Below, piece by piece: positions 10,159-25,100 of a stretch of DNA of 60,000 bases. The number at the start of each line of letters is the position of its first letter. The first letter of the stretch is position 1. Under the pieces are notes generated by a model. The model did not search any database and had not been told where the DNA came from. It worked only from the letters and a program-made list of their open reading frames with translations. The translations under genes were made by a program, and so were the position numbers. The stretch is from Owenia fusiformis (Eukaryota; Annelida; Polychaeta; Sabellida; Oweniidae), in contig CAIIXF020000009.1 of assembly GCA_903813345.2 (NCBI GenBank), forward strand, positions 13,406,347 to 13,466,346. The letters are read 5' to 3'.

Positions 10159-13100
10159 CTGAAACAAAAAGGAAAACATAAATAGTTTTCAATAATCACA
10201 ATTGAATGTTATGCAAATACTTGATTCTTATGAGGAGAATATCCTTCACAAGTGATATCTTCAATAATACACAATCATGTGCTAACATTGAAATACATAT
10301 TTCAAATCAAATACTGTACCCCCACTAATTTTTGACGCTATTATATTTCGCATTTTGGGCATTTTTTTAATTTTGCGGCTATAAATTTTCATACGAGATC
10401 ATTCTTTCGACTTTGATATCAGCCATGATTGTTCCTTCACCCAATGATTTTGGCTTCTTATTAAGCCTTTTCGTTAGAATGTTCATTTTAATACAGTAAT
10501 AACGATCTCTCTTTTAATTTCTCTTTTTAAAAACTCAAAATGTCACGTTTTTACCTATTATCGCCCAGCACTGGATGAAAACATTGTCAACATTGAAATC
10601 CCCGGGAATTAATTTCCTTGGAATTTCACGACTATCAAATTTCGTGAATTAAAACTGGAGGAATTTAGCAGCTATTATATTTCTCGAGTTTTCCAAAACT
10701 CGAGAAAAATAGTAGCACACAAAAATTACCGGGAGTACAGTATACATAAAAAATAATATTTCTTCTTATTGCCTAGTACTGTAGATTGGATTAATTTGGC
10801 GCCCGCTTTAATTTGGCGAATTTGGCGAAATTGAAAAATTCGCCAATATAAATCTCTGCCAAAATTTAGAATAAATCCCCGGGAATCATCTAGGGTATTT
10901 CGTCCAGTGTATTTAGGTCACTTCCGGTTTATTTTTTCCAAAAATATGAAAAAATGTCTCTCATAAATTGGCTCAGAACTGGTCAGTCACTCATTTATAC
11001 TCAGGGAAAAGTAGCAGGATCGATTGAGGTGTAAAATGTAAAGGATGATCTCACAAAAATGTACAAACGTGGTGAATATCGCCAGTGGTCCTCAAAAGAA
11101 AAAATGAACATAGCCAAACATGCCCATTTACATGGTAATTCGCAAACAGCGCGTAAGTTAAACATTCCATTAACATTTTTTTGCATATCCGCCAAATTAA
11201 ATAGCCGCCAATATGCCAAAAATGGCAAAATCGCCAAATTAAGTAGCGCCAAATTAACCCAATCTACAGTACTAGTCACTCGTAGGACATAGACCAATAA
11301 GAGAGTGAGAAACAAGATAGTTGTATGACAATAATAATTATTATTCACAATGAACCCACCTGCTCAAATGATTTCAAGCCTCCTTTCTTGCCAAGGTCTG
11401 TAATTTCTTTCAGTATAGCATCCTTCACTTCTTGTTTTTGACATAGTTGCTCAAAGTTCCCCTGCAAACCTTTGTCACTAGCCCATCCAGGTAGGACTTC
11501 AGGGTCTGGCACAGCAATACCAACTAAGCAAGGCTGCAAAGTCACATAACCAAATACAGCTCACAGTTTCTAATTATTTTTATGAGAAACTGCATATTAT
11601 TGGTATATCAAGGAACCAAATGCATGAACAGTGAAACATGCATATTTAAAAAACCTCTCTTATCCAAACATCTCTCAATATGTACATTTTTATTGGTCTC
11701 AATTTTGTAATCTCCCATTGACTTACACATTAAAAAATTGAATGTCAAGGATTTTTACTTGAAGTAGTAGGAAGAAAAAATTAACAGTATAAATAACAGT
11801 ATGGCAACAGCTGAACACTGTGTACTGTTTGAAAAATCAGAATATTTGCAATTTCCCCAAAATTTAAGCACTGTAAATCAACGAAGATTATTGTACAAAT
11901 TTCCAGGGAGATTACTTCAGAGATATCAGAGGGTATGAGACCACACAAAAAGCAAAAAGTACTCATCCACCCAATGGACCTACTTGGTATCCCACTATAT
12001 TATCTTTTTGATTATATACTCAATCTTCAAAAAGAATTCACCTAGCACATATACATAAACACAGAGCATCAATTTTTTTGATTTTAATGAGCTACACCAT
12101 TCTGAAACTCTGATTTCTCCATATATTAAATTGCTGATGGTAAGTGTGTTCTTAATCAATATACAGGGTATCCATGAAGTCTCTTTCTGGAAAATGATAT
12201 TTTGATTGTGAGGGAACATCAAAAAGAAGAATACAAAATACTGTGAGGTGGAAGAACCACAACCACAACCAATCATGTACAGGGTGTCCATGAAGTCTCT
12301 TTACAATTTACACAGACTTTGAATTGGAATTATAAAGAGACTTTACGGACTCAATGTATTAACATTGATGTTCAGTGACACGCACCTGTAAGCTGTTTCC
12401 ATCTACAAACATCTGAGCTACCAGTGAAGCCCTCATGTAGATGTTCTCTATCTTCTCCGGTGCAATGTATTCACCCTGGGCAAGTTTGAAAATGTGCTTC
12501 TTCCTGTCTATTATCTTTAGAGTCCCATTCTACAACAAAAATGGCATTGCTTTATTTATAGGCACTTAAGTATCATCACAACAAATGTAAGTAAAGGCAC
12601 TACAATGTAGATTCATAGAGACCCTTTAGTCATGGTATTAAGGTACATGTATATTGTAGAAGATATGAGCTTTTGATTGAAAATGACTTTCTTTACATAC
12701 AATGCAACAATAGGAAAGGCATTTTGTAGGCTAAACGGAATGGTGTTCTCTCCATCTCTTCTCAAAAAGCTGATTGGTCAGACCCACAAAAGAACACTGT
12801 CCACAAAAAAGTTGGAGACCATAATAATAAGTGATAAAAGCAATTTTGACTTACAGGCATCCACATTCCAATATCTCCTGTATGAAGCCAGCCTTCACTA
12901 TCTATGGTCTCTGCTGTCTTCTCAGGCTGCTTCAAGTAGCCTCTCATTATATTGGGACCCTTAGCGCACACCTAAAGTACAGAATTTATATTATTGCGAC
13001 AGTTATTGTAAAGATTGTCAATGATTTTTGTAATAGTTTATCATCATACTCAGAAATAATGGTTTTGAATTTTCAACTTTTTACATTTTTGAATTTTATT

Positions 13101-16100
13101 TTTGTAATCAATAAAATTGTACATCAGATGGATTTGCCAAGGCTAAAAAATTAACATGAGCGGCTATACTTTTTATAAATCATATGACAGCGATCAATGT
13201 GTATGATTTCATTACCATTACACATCAACACACAAGTAAATGTCACAGAGCAACAATTCATCCAGGGCACTACCATGCATACAGTGAACATACCTCTCCC
13301 TTGCCATCCTTAGCAAAGTAGTTCATCTCTGACACATCATCCAACTTGATGAGGTTACAGGGCAGAGGGGGTCCTACTGGGCCTGGGGTCGTATCAGCTG
13401 GTAGAGTGACAGTCAGGCCAGCATTACCTTCAGTTTGTCCATAACCCTCAAGGATCTAAAACAAACAAACTCACATTACATAACTTAAAAAACGTCATCA
13501 ATAAAGTCAATATCTCCCCCAACTATCATCAGACACTATTGTCCATTAATCAGAACAGTCATCAGATGATGTTAGTATGAATGATATCAAAGTTGCACAT
13601 ACAGTGCCTGTATAAATACAAACTCTCTCATCTGAACATGTCTTAAGCTTCAGTCACATGTTCTCTGCAACAGGTGTATGGCGACTGTAGCTTCATAAAA
13701 TCAATATATAAAATCTACATCATGCTGCTTATCCCCATATATTATGCTGCATATTTCTCTCGATTTTGAGCAGCTATGACCGCTCACGGTTGCCGTAGAT
13801 AAAATGTAATTGAGGCATTAATGTAAACACTTTGTCTGGTCATATTTTTAATCTACCATTGATAAACATTGTTGGAAAACATATAATAATAAAATGTTAA
13901 CACCTGCCACTTCGAACATTCTTGGCTGATCCGAGTGACATTCACAAAAGGCAGGTTTTACAGAACATATCTAGCAAAACATGTCATGGCTACGTCTTCT
14001 AGCTGAGTAAATGGTTTACTTACTGGGCATCCAAATGCACATCGGCAGAACATCATGACTTTCTCAGATATAGGGGCAGATCCAGTAACAGCCAGTCTTA
14101 GCCTTCCACCAAGGCCTTCCTGAACCTTCTTGAATACAAGCTTATCCCAGATAGAATCCTTCCTTATGATACCTCTGCAAACATCAAGTCATTCTAATAA
14201 GAATCAAATGTCATAGACACAATTGCTAGACTTGGAGCATATAATCATTAATTAATGTTCGTATTATGATATAATGAGAATGTTTTAGGCATTTAAAGAA
14301 TGGGAAACAAATTTACAAGAATAAAACAGATCAGTCTCTAAAGCCAATAGCATCCTTGGAATAATAAAAAGAACTTTCTCCCATCTGGACAAAACAATCC
14401 TCCCTCTTCTCTACAAATCACTTGTAAGACCCCACTTGGAATACGCAAACAGCGTATGGAATCCTCACCACAACATGGATATTGACAAGCTAGAAAAGGT
14501 CCAAAGACGAGCGACAAAACTTGTACCAGAAATTAAGGACATGAATTATGGGGATAGGCTAAGATACCTGAAGCTACCATCACTCCTGTACAGAAGGAGA
14601 CGAGGGGATCTCATCCAAACCTACAAAATCATAAAAGGTCTTGACAGGATTAATATCACTGACATTGCTGAAAAATCTGAAGCTCATAGAACCAGAGGAA
14701 ACACTGAGAAGCTCAATACAAGATACAGTAGACTGAATGTCAGGAAGAATGTTTTCGGAAACAGAATTGTGAAAGACTGGAACAATCTCCCACAGACTGC
14801 AATAGATGCTGACAATGTCAACCAGTTCAAGGCGCAAATTGACAAACACTTCCACAACCTAAAGTACCACTACAACTAGATGACAGCCCCTTTAACCCAT
14901 GTCCAGTGAGCTTTCAAGAAAACAACCCCCACCCCACCTTTTTCCCACTTAGTAAGACCTTACATATAACAAGATCTGGATAATATAGGATTCTTCCTTC
15001 TTCCAGAAGAAATGGTATACAGGTATACAGGTATACAGATCACTTAAATGTGTCATATATACAGGACAAATATAAGGCCATCCTCCTCAGCAGGTGTCCA
15101 GAATCCGTACCTCCTTCTTTCCCCCTGCTATAATCAATTTGGAAGCTCCCAATAAAACTGAATCACCTGATCTAATTATGCGCTGATGATGTATACATGA
15201 TTGCTGTCTCAATGTTGCGACAGCGAATCAAATTGCGAGTTCTTGATCGGGGAAATGCTAACTGCTTATCGCAGGGGGTAAAAAGAAAGAAGTATTCTGG
15301 ATTTTGAAGCCCTGTGATCGGAGGATGATATAAGGCCAAATAAAACAGCTAGCAGTAATCGATATATTGATATTATAGTTTTCAAAATTATATTACATCC
15401 ATCTTAACATAAATTATGAAGTAGTGACAATACTCACTTTTCCACCTCTGCTTGTTTCTTGCTCATGGCAAAGTTGAAGAGAATACTCTTTATCTTACTA
15501 GCACTGACAGCTTGCAGAGTCTAAAAAACATTATACCAAGGTAAATTATTGATTTTAAAGAACAACAAGGCATTAACATGCACTTTTTCACCACCTGACA
15601 TTTTTGTTACAGATGCCATGATGTGGTAGACACCAACTGCCAAATGAGAACCACCATACACAAAAAAGTTGGAGACGAAAAAATATGTCACCACTTGTGG
15701 CGACATAATAAATAAATAAACTAGTGTTTACTTACATGTATCATAAACATGATTTTCCGTAATAATGAATACTTGGAAACTAGTTTCAGTTATTGTATTT
15801 ATAAAATAGTCTTATGAACAATACACTAGTGATAATTATCAATAAATTATTATTGTTATATAATCACTATTCATTAATTAGTGAACTTTCAGAAATACCT
15901 TGTCATAGATCCTATTGAGCAACCTGGGGACTACAGGGAAAAAAGTTGGTTTCAAGACTTTGATATCTTCCAGTAATAATTTGACATCTCCCCGGAAGAA
16001 GCCAATGTGACAGCCCTGCATAATCATGAATGACTGCAATCAGAAATTAAATACAACAATGAAATCTACAATACAATCAGAAAGACAACATGAAGCCTAC

Positions 16101-19100
16101 AATCAGAAAGAAAAAGATGAAGTCTGCATTTACAAAGAAAATAATTAAGTCTATAATTCATAATCAAGTGATACAACCTACATTATAAGGTTGAATGTAA
16201 AAGAATAATAAAGGAAACCATAAGAAGAAGTTGTTCTTCAAAGCAATAGATTTTACAGAACCATGGCTGAAATGCGTGGAAGAAGATATACAGTAGGTAG
16301 GCCTCTGTGTAACCATAGATTGAAAGCCCATGGTGTAACTCACCTCAACAGCTCTTTCAAACATGTGAGCCAATGGTAGATATGATATATGGACATCAGA
16401 TGGTGATATTGTGTCAACTTCCTGAAAATAAGAACAAATTAATATTACAATGTGATGTGATTGTTTCTGATGTAACTGGGAGAAATATAATGAATATGAT
16501 GTTATTTTGCGTCATATTTTTCAGAGTCAATCATTATTAAAAGTTTTCCTTAATTTCATACATGATGATAGGATCTAGATTGAGAGAGACTAAAATGAGA
16601 AGAGCTAACTCCCAAATGATACATGTTGAAATAACCAAATATTGTATTATTTAAAAGTAAGTCATTGGAAATATGCAAGATCTGCTTCGAAACTAAATTG
16701 CTTCATAATCAAGTACTTAGTTGAAATCAGTGGCGATGAATAGAAATATGTACAAAAGATATTTTACACTAGTCTCAATCAAGGGTAATATTCTCACAAA
16801 AGGAGAATGACACTTGCTCTCCTAATCTACTTTGAATCTACTTCAGGTAAAGTGCAATATGAAATAATTTAGTGAGACTTCCATCAATTTGGGCAACACA
16901 CCCATGTACCTATTTCCCAAGTAAAGTACTTCACTCAAGTAAATACAATGCCAACTGTCACAAGTAAAAAACAAGTTGCCTTTTCGGTGCACTCAATAGT
17001 TTCATACATTTTTTCTCAACTAATATGAGGATATCAAAGAAAATACTAATAGAAACACTTATACTGAGACATCTATGACAGGGTAGTATGCAATTGGCAA
17101 AGAGTAGAAAATGTGTTAATTTTTTTCAGTGAATATCTGAACCACACCTCAATTCTCCATATCAACATCTTTTACATTAACATCAAAGAATTGTGCATCT
17201 ATGTTTAAGAAGGAGAATACTATATTCTCTATGTTAGTTGATTTAGATAAAAGGGCACACAAGAACTGTCAGTTTATTTCCATTCTGTTAAATTCCAATG
17301 TCATTAAAAAATTCACTCTAGACGTGACATGAAAACATCATTGCGAAACACTAAAAAATCACCCTTTTTGCAAAGAAAGTCATCCTATAATAATAAGAGG
17401 GGTTAATATGTTAGAGATCTATTTCTAGGTTCATCCAAATATTAGCTTATATACTCACATCAGTTGCCAGCTAAGTAAACATAAATATAACATAATGAGA
17501 TAAGCCTTATATAGTTTTCATGGAGTGCAAAACACGTGTTCTACGATTGGTGCCATTCTAGTTGGACCAAACCCCCAAATATGCAGAATATATGTTAAGT
17601 AGATATATTGTTTATGTATATTCTTCCAAGTATGACCTCAAATTTTATTCTGACCATTGCCAAAGATCTCAATCGCAACACAATTTCCGTCTTTTAACAA
17701 TGAACAGAATAAAATCTTCAATCATATGGTGTGCCATAAATCATAGAATCTCTGTCTTTATTCCTAATTATCAAAACAGCTTGCTTCAACGAAAACATGA
17801 CTGATGCTCCCCGAAAAGCGCTTTGAGCTGTTAGGTTTCCTACTATTCGGATTGTAATGTAAAAACATTTCACTATGACTATAAATTAAAAGGCAAAAAT
17901 AAATGATCTTAGACAACCAAAGCTTATATTCAAACATGTACATGCACCACAAGTGCAATATAAAATTTATTAAAACATCTGTACACTTTACATGCATTAC
18001 AAATACAGAACAGGCATGCATTACACATGTTGCAGACAGTATGAAACGTAACAATTACAATATGATCATAAGCGAAACAAAGCTGATTGAATATATTCCA
18101 ATCCATCCTATATACTTACATTTACAATTTTGTAGACAGCAGCAACATTTGAAATAATGTTTTTGTGGGTCAGCATAACACCCTTTGGATTACCTAAAAG
18201 AAGTTCAAGATATATTACTCATTAAATATATTTAAACAATCATTTAAACAGTTTAATCCAAGTTTTTACATAAAATACAAAACATAATAATTTGAATTAT
18301 CTGATGTCATGTTGTTGTTAATTTTTTATAAAGAATATATATAATACCCTCGGTCAAGAGAATCTTGGGCCACTAAGGAAAAGTCTGTATACTTATGTTG
18401 AATGGTAAGCAAACATAGCAAGATTTTTCGACATACAAGATATTGCATGCAATCTAGCTAAAATCCAAGATGTTTGAATTATTTCAAAAATCTCTGTAAT
18501 GGAACATTGGTAGCTGAAACAATCTGTAAAGTTTGATATTTTATCAAAAGACTTTTTCTTAATGAGAGACTGCTTTTTACAGAAGGATATTATGATTATC
18601 TTAAATGTTAAACTATTTTTATGGCTGGGTTCATGAACTACATACACAGTTTCTATATAAACATTGTAAAAAGGAGTGTTTTAAGACACATATAGAATGT
18701 ATGAAGTACAGTAAAACCTGTCTAATTAGACTATAATCCAAATCCTACTGGTACTGGCCAAAAGTTTGAGGGGCAGGTGTTAATGTTTTGATGTTTTTTA
18801 ACATGATAGCCAATGGGAAATAAAAAAAATGACTCTGTTCACATTGAGAGATGTTCAGATTGGTAAGGTGTTCAGATATACAGGTTTTACTGTATGATCA
18901 TGCAACTGTGCATGTTTATTGTCTCTACCTGTAGTCCCACTTGTATAGCAAATTGTAGCAAGATTATCTGGCTTAGGAGGCTAAAATCAAGCAAAAATAA
19001 CCAAATACAAATAAACAGTACGAACAGTAACACAACAATGGGGTAGAGTAGTCAAAATGTTTGAGCTGGACAACATATATATGTCACTGTGTTGATTGTT

Positions 19101-22100
19101 GTGAACATGATGGGACGTCCCATCCCAAGATATGATATGTAACTTGATGTTTGCAAACTAGTTGGAGAAGGTGGTATGCATGGTCTTCATTTAGTTCATC
19201 TCTTATCATTAAACATCATTAAATAACGTTCATAAAGGACACTCTAAATTTGATAAGTGTATTGATAAGTCTTTTTTAATTATCTCCATATATTATAGTC
19301 GAGGGACTTTGGGTCAATGACATAAAAGTGTTGTTGAGAAGGATTATTAAAATCGTAGGTACATATGTACCATTTGTTAATGCTAAAAATAAATACTGGT
19401 ATTTATAAATCCTTCACCTTGAAACTTGAAAAAACTCTCAAAAATGTTATCAATCAATAAATTAAAGTTCTTGATAGAGATAATCCTTTAACCAAACATT
19501 AAAAGTATGCTCGGGGAGACACTATTGCACATTGCCATTTGTAACTCATTAGTTAAATAAGCAAGTAATTTTAAAGTTACTGGCAAATTAGAAATTAATG
19601 TTATAGCCATACATTTAAATGAGAACTTCATACACATTTTGAGCATGATACTAATTGTAAAGATTAAACCCATTTTTATGTGAAATCATTCAGTGGAATA
19701 TGCATGTATATTGTGACACATCAGTTGCTGCAAACATGACTTTGTGTATAAAACTTAAGAACTTCAACTTGGAATTATATATGGATTGTTATGTCAAACC
19801 ACATTTTAATATGAATATGAAAGCACAAACAATTTTGACTACTACTACTGTTATTTTAGCCTTATATATGAAAATCTGCTGTGAAACGAAAATCAACAAA
19901 TAAATAAACATGCAAGGGAATTAAAAACTAAAATAGGTAAAATAATATTTCTCAGACCAGGCTGAGTATCATAATTATGATAACAAACTATATTATGTAA
20001 ATGCAAATCATAAGGCCATAAACAAATAGTTTTCTACATATAAATGTATGACACTTGTTCATTAAGCAAAATAAATAAATACATGTATGAACAAGACAAT
20101 ATATGACAAAAACTTCATAATTGCATATATTGTCTGATTACGCAAATATTAAAAATGCCATCTATACTAGGTAGGGGTGTCACAGAAACTCATTTTTCAA
20201 AATTATCTCTAATCATCTCTAATACTAATCAAGTATCCGAATCATTTACACACAACAATTAAATGTAAGTTTCATTATATAAGTATACTTACCACTGGCT
20301 CTGTTATATTATTTTGACCAAAATCCTAAAATGCAACAAAAAAACGAAAGATTTTAAACTTAAAACTGCCATTATGGGCAAAAACTTTATATCTGTAAAG
20401 GTACAACAAAAACAAAAGATTAAAACTTAAACCTGCTATTTAGACTAAAATTTTCATAACTGGGCAAAAACTTTAAATCTGTAAAGGTACAACAAAAACA
20501 AAAGATTACAACTTGAGACTGCTATTTAGACTAAAATCTTCATAATTCTATCAGAATTTGTAAGTGTGGTGACATACCAACATATCTTGGAAGAGTAGAA
20601 TGTCTACCCCCTTCTCTTTTGCAGCACTGACCAAGCCCTGATCCATAGAATCCATGACAATGATCTGCTTCAATGAGGGCGTCTCTGATATGCTCTTCAG
20701 CAGAACTGTTGCTTTCTCCTTCTTGTCACAAACAACAGTATTCATACCAGCTGAAGAAAGATTAAATGATGGATGTATATTAGATATGGGCAGTTCAGAT
20801 AACAGATGTTCCTCAAAATCAGTATACTTGCATGTAAAATATTCTTTTTGGTTTTGAAGTGGATGCCATTTTGAAATAAAACACTTATTGCCTTAGACCG
20901 TTTAGTACTGTATACCTTTTCACCAAATATGGGTGACTTGCCTTCACACAGCAAAAGGATCACATTATGGCACAATTAAAAACTTAATATAATAAGCATT
21001 GTGAGGTTGTCTCCAAATACAGCATTTAACAGCTAGGTTATTGCTGAGAACATATTTCTTGTTGAGAGATCCCACCAAGGACAAGTAAGTTTACGTAAAG
21101 ATTAGATAGGCATTAGTTAATGGACTCTTACTCTGATTGATGATATATGTGCAAGCATCAGGGCCAAGTGTGTCATACAGGGGGACAAGTACCATGGAGA
21201 ACATGTTACACGCCTGTTCAGTGATCACCCACTCTGCTCTGTTATTTGAGTAGACACCTATAAATGTATCTTCCCCTGATTCGAGACCCTTTGCCTTGAA
21301 TGCAGAGCCAAGTTGTCTAGCTTGGTTGTATGCCTGGAAACAGAATAAACAGGATATTAGAGAACGCATGTATAGCATACTGATTCAGTATACAGACACT
21401 TTCAGAAATTGGTTCATAAATAACATTTTACAGTATTGTAGCTCTCTTTCAATCAGAGAAGCAAACCCAACAGAAGAAAACATATTCTATCAAATCAAAT
21501 AATCAAAAAACTCATGAAAATTGGTGGCCATTTTGAATTCAGTGGCCATCTTGAGGATTTCTCCTTGAGCAGAGCTCCTATGTCCCCAGGGCTCATTACA
21601 TTAATTTCAAATATATTAGAATTGACAGTTCTTTAAAAAACCTAACCGACACTGAAAAAATCTAAGTTGCAACTTCATAACAGGCTATTATTGATTAAGT
21701 AGTGAAGAAGGGATATCATACCTGCTTGTATGTGATCCATGAGTAAGGACCATCTCCCTTCCTGGTTCCTAGGAACTCACCATCATCTGAAAGTATGTAC
21801 AGGCAATACATCAATACAAGTAAAGCCAATGCATCAACAATACAAGTATAGTCAATACAAGTAAAGTCAATGCATCAATACAAGTAAAGTCAATGCATCA
21901 ACAATCCAAATATAGTCAGTACATCAATATAAGGAGTCATTACATTACAACAAGTATAGTCAATACATCAATACAAGTAAAGTCATTACATCAATACAAG
22001 TAAAGTCTATACGTCAATACAATCAAAGTCAATACATCAATACAAGTAAAGTCAATACATTAATACAACTATAGTCAATGCATAAAGCTAAGTCAAGTCA

Positions 22101-25100
22101 ACCATCTACATGTATATTAAGAAGTACATAAATCAAAGTAGAGTCAATACATCAGTACAAGAAGAGTCAAAACATCAATGTGTAGGTAGTGAATTATGGA
22201 ATTAAGAATTTATCTTTATTTCATTGATCTCCTGATATGCTTTGACTGAATTTGCTTAAATATTTCATTGTGGAATTCACTGAATTTAAGATATGGGTAA
22301 AAATGTTTTTTTGACTTTTTAGTAAAGGGTCAAAGCCAGTGTCATTCTTTTCACATACTTATACACAGCTACAGTATATGTATAGATTGTAACCTTGGTA
22401 TATAATAACAATTCATTAAACTGATAAAAATGTCTCAAGTGTTAATAATTCAACAATCAACGGCATTCAATGTCATTTGAAATTGTAAATTTAGCCGATC
22501 AGTTTCAGTCCAAAGTTTTGGTCACCAGTATCGAATCAGAGGAATATTGTTGCTTTTTGGCAAGATATGCACTTACTAATGCCTCAATCACATAAGCTCA
22601 GAATCATTGGCCAGCACCTGCACAATTGAGTATTTTGTTCAGAAATGCATTCATTTTTGAACAAGATACTCAATGGGGCGGGCACTGGGCGATGAATCGG
22701 GTCGCACAGAGACTATGTGAGCTAGGCATTAGTTGGAACATATGTGATAGCATTGTAGGGGGTATAGATATTTTGGATGTAATTAGATTTTCTTTGTTTT
22801 ATCTTATTTTTTTGAAAAAGGGTGAGTGCACCCTAAAAGCTACATCCGCAATGTGATCACATAGTTTCTAATTCTAAAGGTACCTACCATGCCAAAAATC
22901 ACCATGACCATTATTCCCCTTATTTGATACCAATCAACCCCCGCTGCAGATGACCTAATTGATTGGCCCAAATATTACTTGGTTAATGCTTAACACTGCT
23001 CCAAGTTTCCCATTTTCCCAGACTGAACTTGCCTTGGCCCACAAAGTTGCAGAATCTTATATTTTGATCAATACTTGCGGAAAAGTGGGAGGAGTGGATA
23101 ATTAGCCTAATTAGCAAGGAGAAGAAGGAAATACTATGACATGCATGTGGCACCAAAAATTATGCAAAATATTATAGTTTTACAGAATATAATGTGTATT
23201 CGAACATACACTATATGCCACCATAATATAAGACAAATTGTTCCAATTTCCAATGGTACATAGAGAATATTCTTTCAAAACTTGAACCCATTTGATCAAT
23301 GTATACTTACTTGATACTTTGACGCCTCTAAGGAAGCCTTCATACAGTGTCTGTACATCTTCATAGTAATATGTTATTAGATTTCCATCCCTGGCAAGAT
23401 GAGATGTGCGAACTCCTCCCTGGAACAATAGAAAACAGTGAAAATGTGAATCTGATCAAACTTTAATTCAATCAAATGAATAAAACCAATCAATTCAATA
23501 ATAGGATCTTATATATTCCTGGACCCAATGCATTGTGCTAATTAAGGTTGGGAAAGTCAAATTCCATTTATTTACACTTCTCCCATCCTTGGTCCAAGAC
23601 TAATTCATTGCATTAGATTATCTGATATGAAAGCAGTGAAGGACCGATCTGAAGGATGCACTTCTCCCTTTTAGTCCTTTTTAGGAATGCTGACACAGTT
23701 GTTATGTCAAGAGCAAAATGTAATTTTCAATCAAATCATATTTCGATACATTCATACAAAATCGTTATTAAAAAGTTGCTGACTATGTTTGCTGCAAGCG
23801 ACTTATATATTCCTGGATCCAATGCATTGTGCAATTAAGGTTCTGAAAGTCGATTTCATTAAGTTCATATTTTCAATATTGGAACCATCAGCGACATGTA
23901 AATTAAGACAAGGCATTAACTAGCAAAATGTCACTACCTGCCATTTGTTACAAACACCGAATGCCACTTGTGGTGGTGACATAAAATCTGGGCTCACCTG
24001 ACCAACTTTAATGTTGGTCATGAAACCGATCTAAACTGATCAACATGACCGTTCTATAACACTGTTCAACTACTTGTAATTTATTACTCCATTATCTCAA
24101 CAGTGAGACAGCCCCTTAACCCAAACAGTATTCATCTTTATAATGCTATCTAGGCTTAAAGATAAAGGCGGGTCTCTGACCTCACTTCTGTATTTTACAT
24201 GTATAATAAATCTGAAATAATGAAATAAAAATGGCACCATTCGGGAGGGTGATGGATGGTGAGATGGAAACATCCATGATTTATTAATAGTTGTTTATAC
24301 GGCATGATTTAAAAAAAATTAATGATAAACCAATGTTGACAACTAAGCCTCAGGTTGATACTGAGCACACAAAAAACATTAAATATCTCTAGATTTTTTC
24401 TGCAATATCAAAATTGTACTTAATGACATTACTTTTGACTGACATTTTGATAAAAATTTGGGTCATTTTTGAAAAATGCAACGTATAACCCATATCAAAA
24501 CACTGTATAATGAGTTTAGCCATTTGCAGAAGATTAAAGAGAAGAATGTATTGTATGCTAAAGCGAATGAATAAATAAAAAATGATTTAACATAAGAATT
24601 ATAATGTTTAAAATATGCATCTACATGTACTTAGCTTTGAAATAAATAAAACATCATATGGCTGTAATCAATTTATAATCCACTTGTGAATACCAATCCA
24701 CACAAACTCTCACATCCACCATTGCAGATATTGAAATCTTGGATAAAAATGATATTCATCACTCCTGATTTAGATAACAAAAAGAGGACCCAACTTCTAC
24801 TTAAACTTTGAGAGATTTGTTATTCATAATACTTGTACAATAAACAGGAACATGACTGTACAGTGAATTAAAGTCACGTTAGGGGTTAAATTAGTTGGGA
24901 TATCTTTTATAAGGTATATCCTATTGGAAATAAAGGTATTATGACCTATTTAATTTCTTATACCATAACCCTCATATTCAATATCAACCTTGATGACCTA
25001 GTTTAATGTTTATTGTAATACGATATTCAAAATCATTTCAAACACCAAACCTGATGAATAATGTATGTACAGCAATAAACTTAACAGTAAGTACACACAC

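Noticed and set aside
16016-16033. Nearer AG (at 16016-16017) as acceptor for ACSL exon 10
   Set aside because: Using it removes six residues that the ACSL family has between FERAVE and GCHIGFF; the acceptor at 16034 restores them without a frame change.
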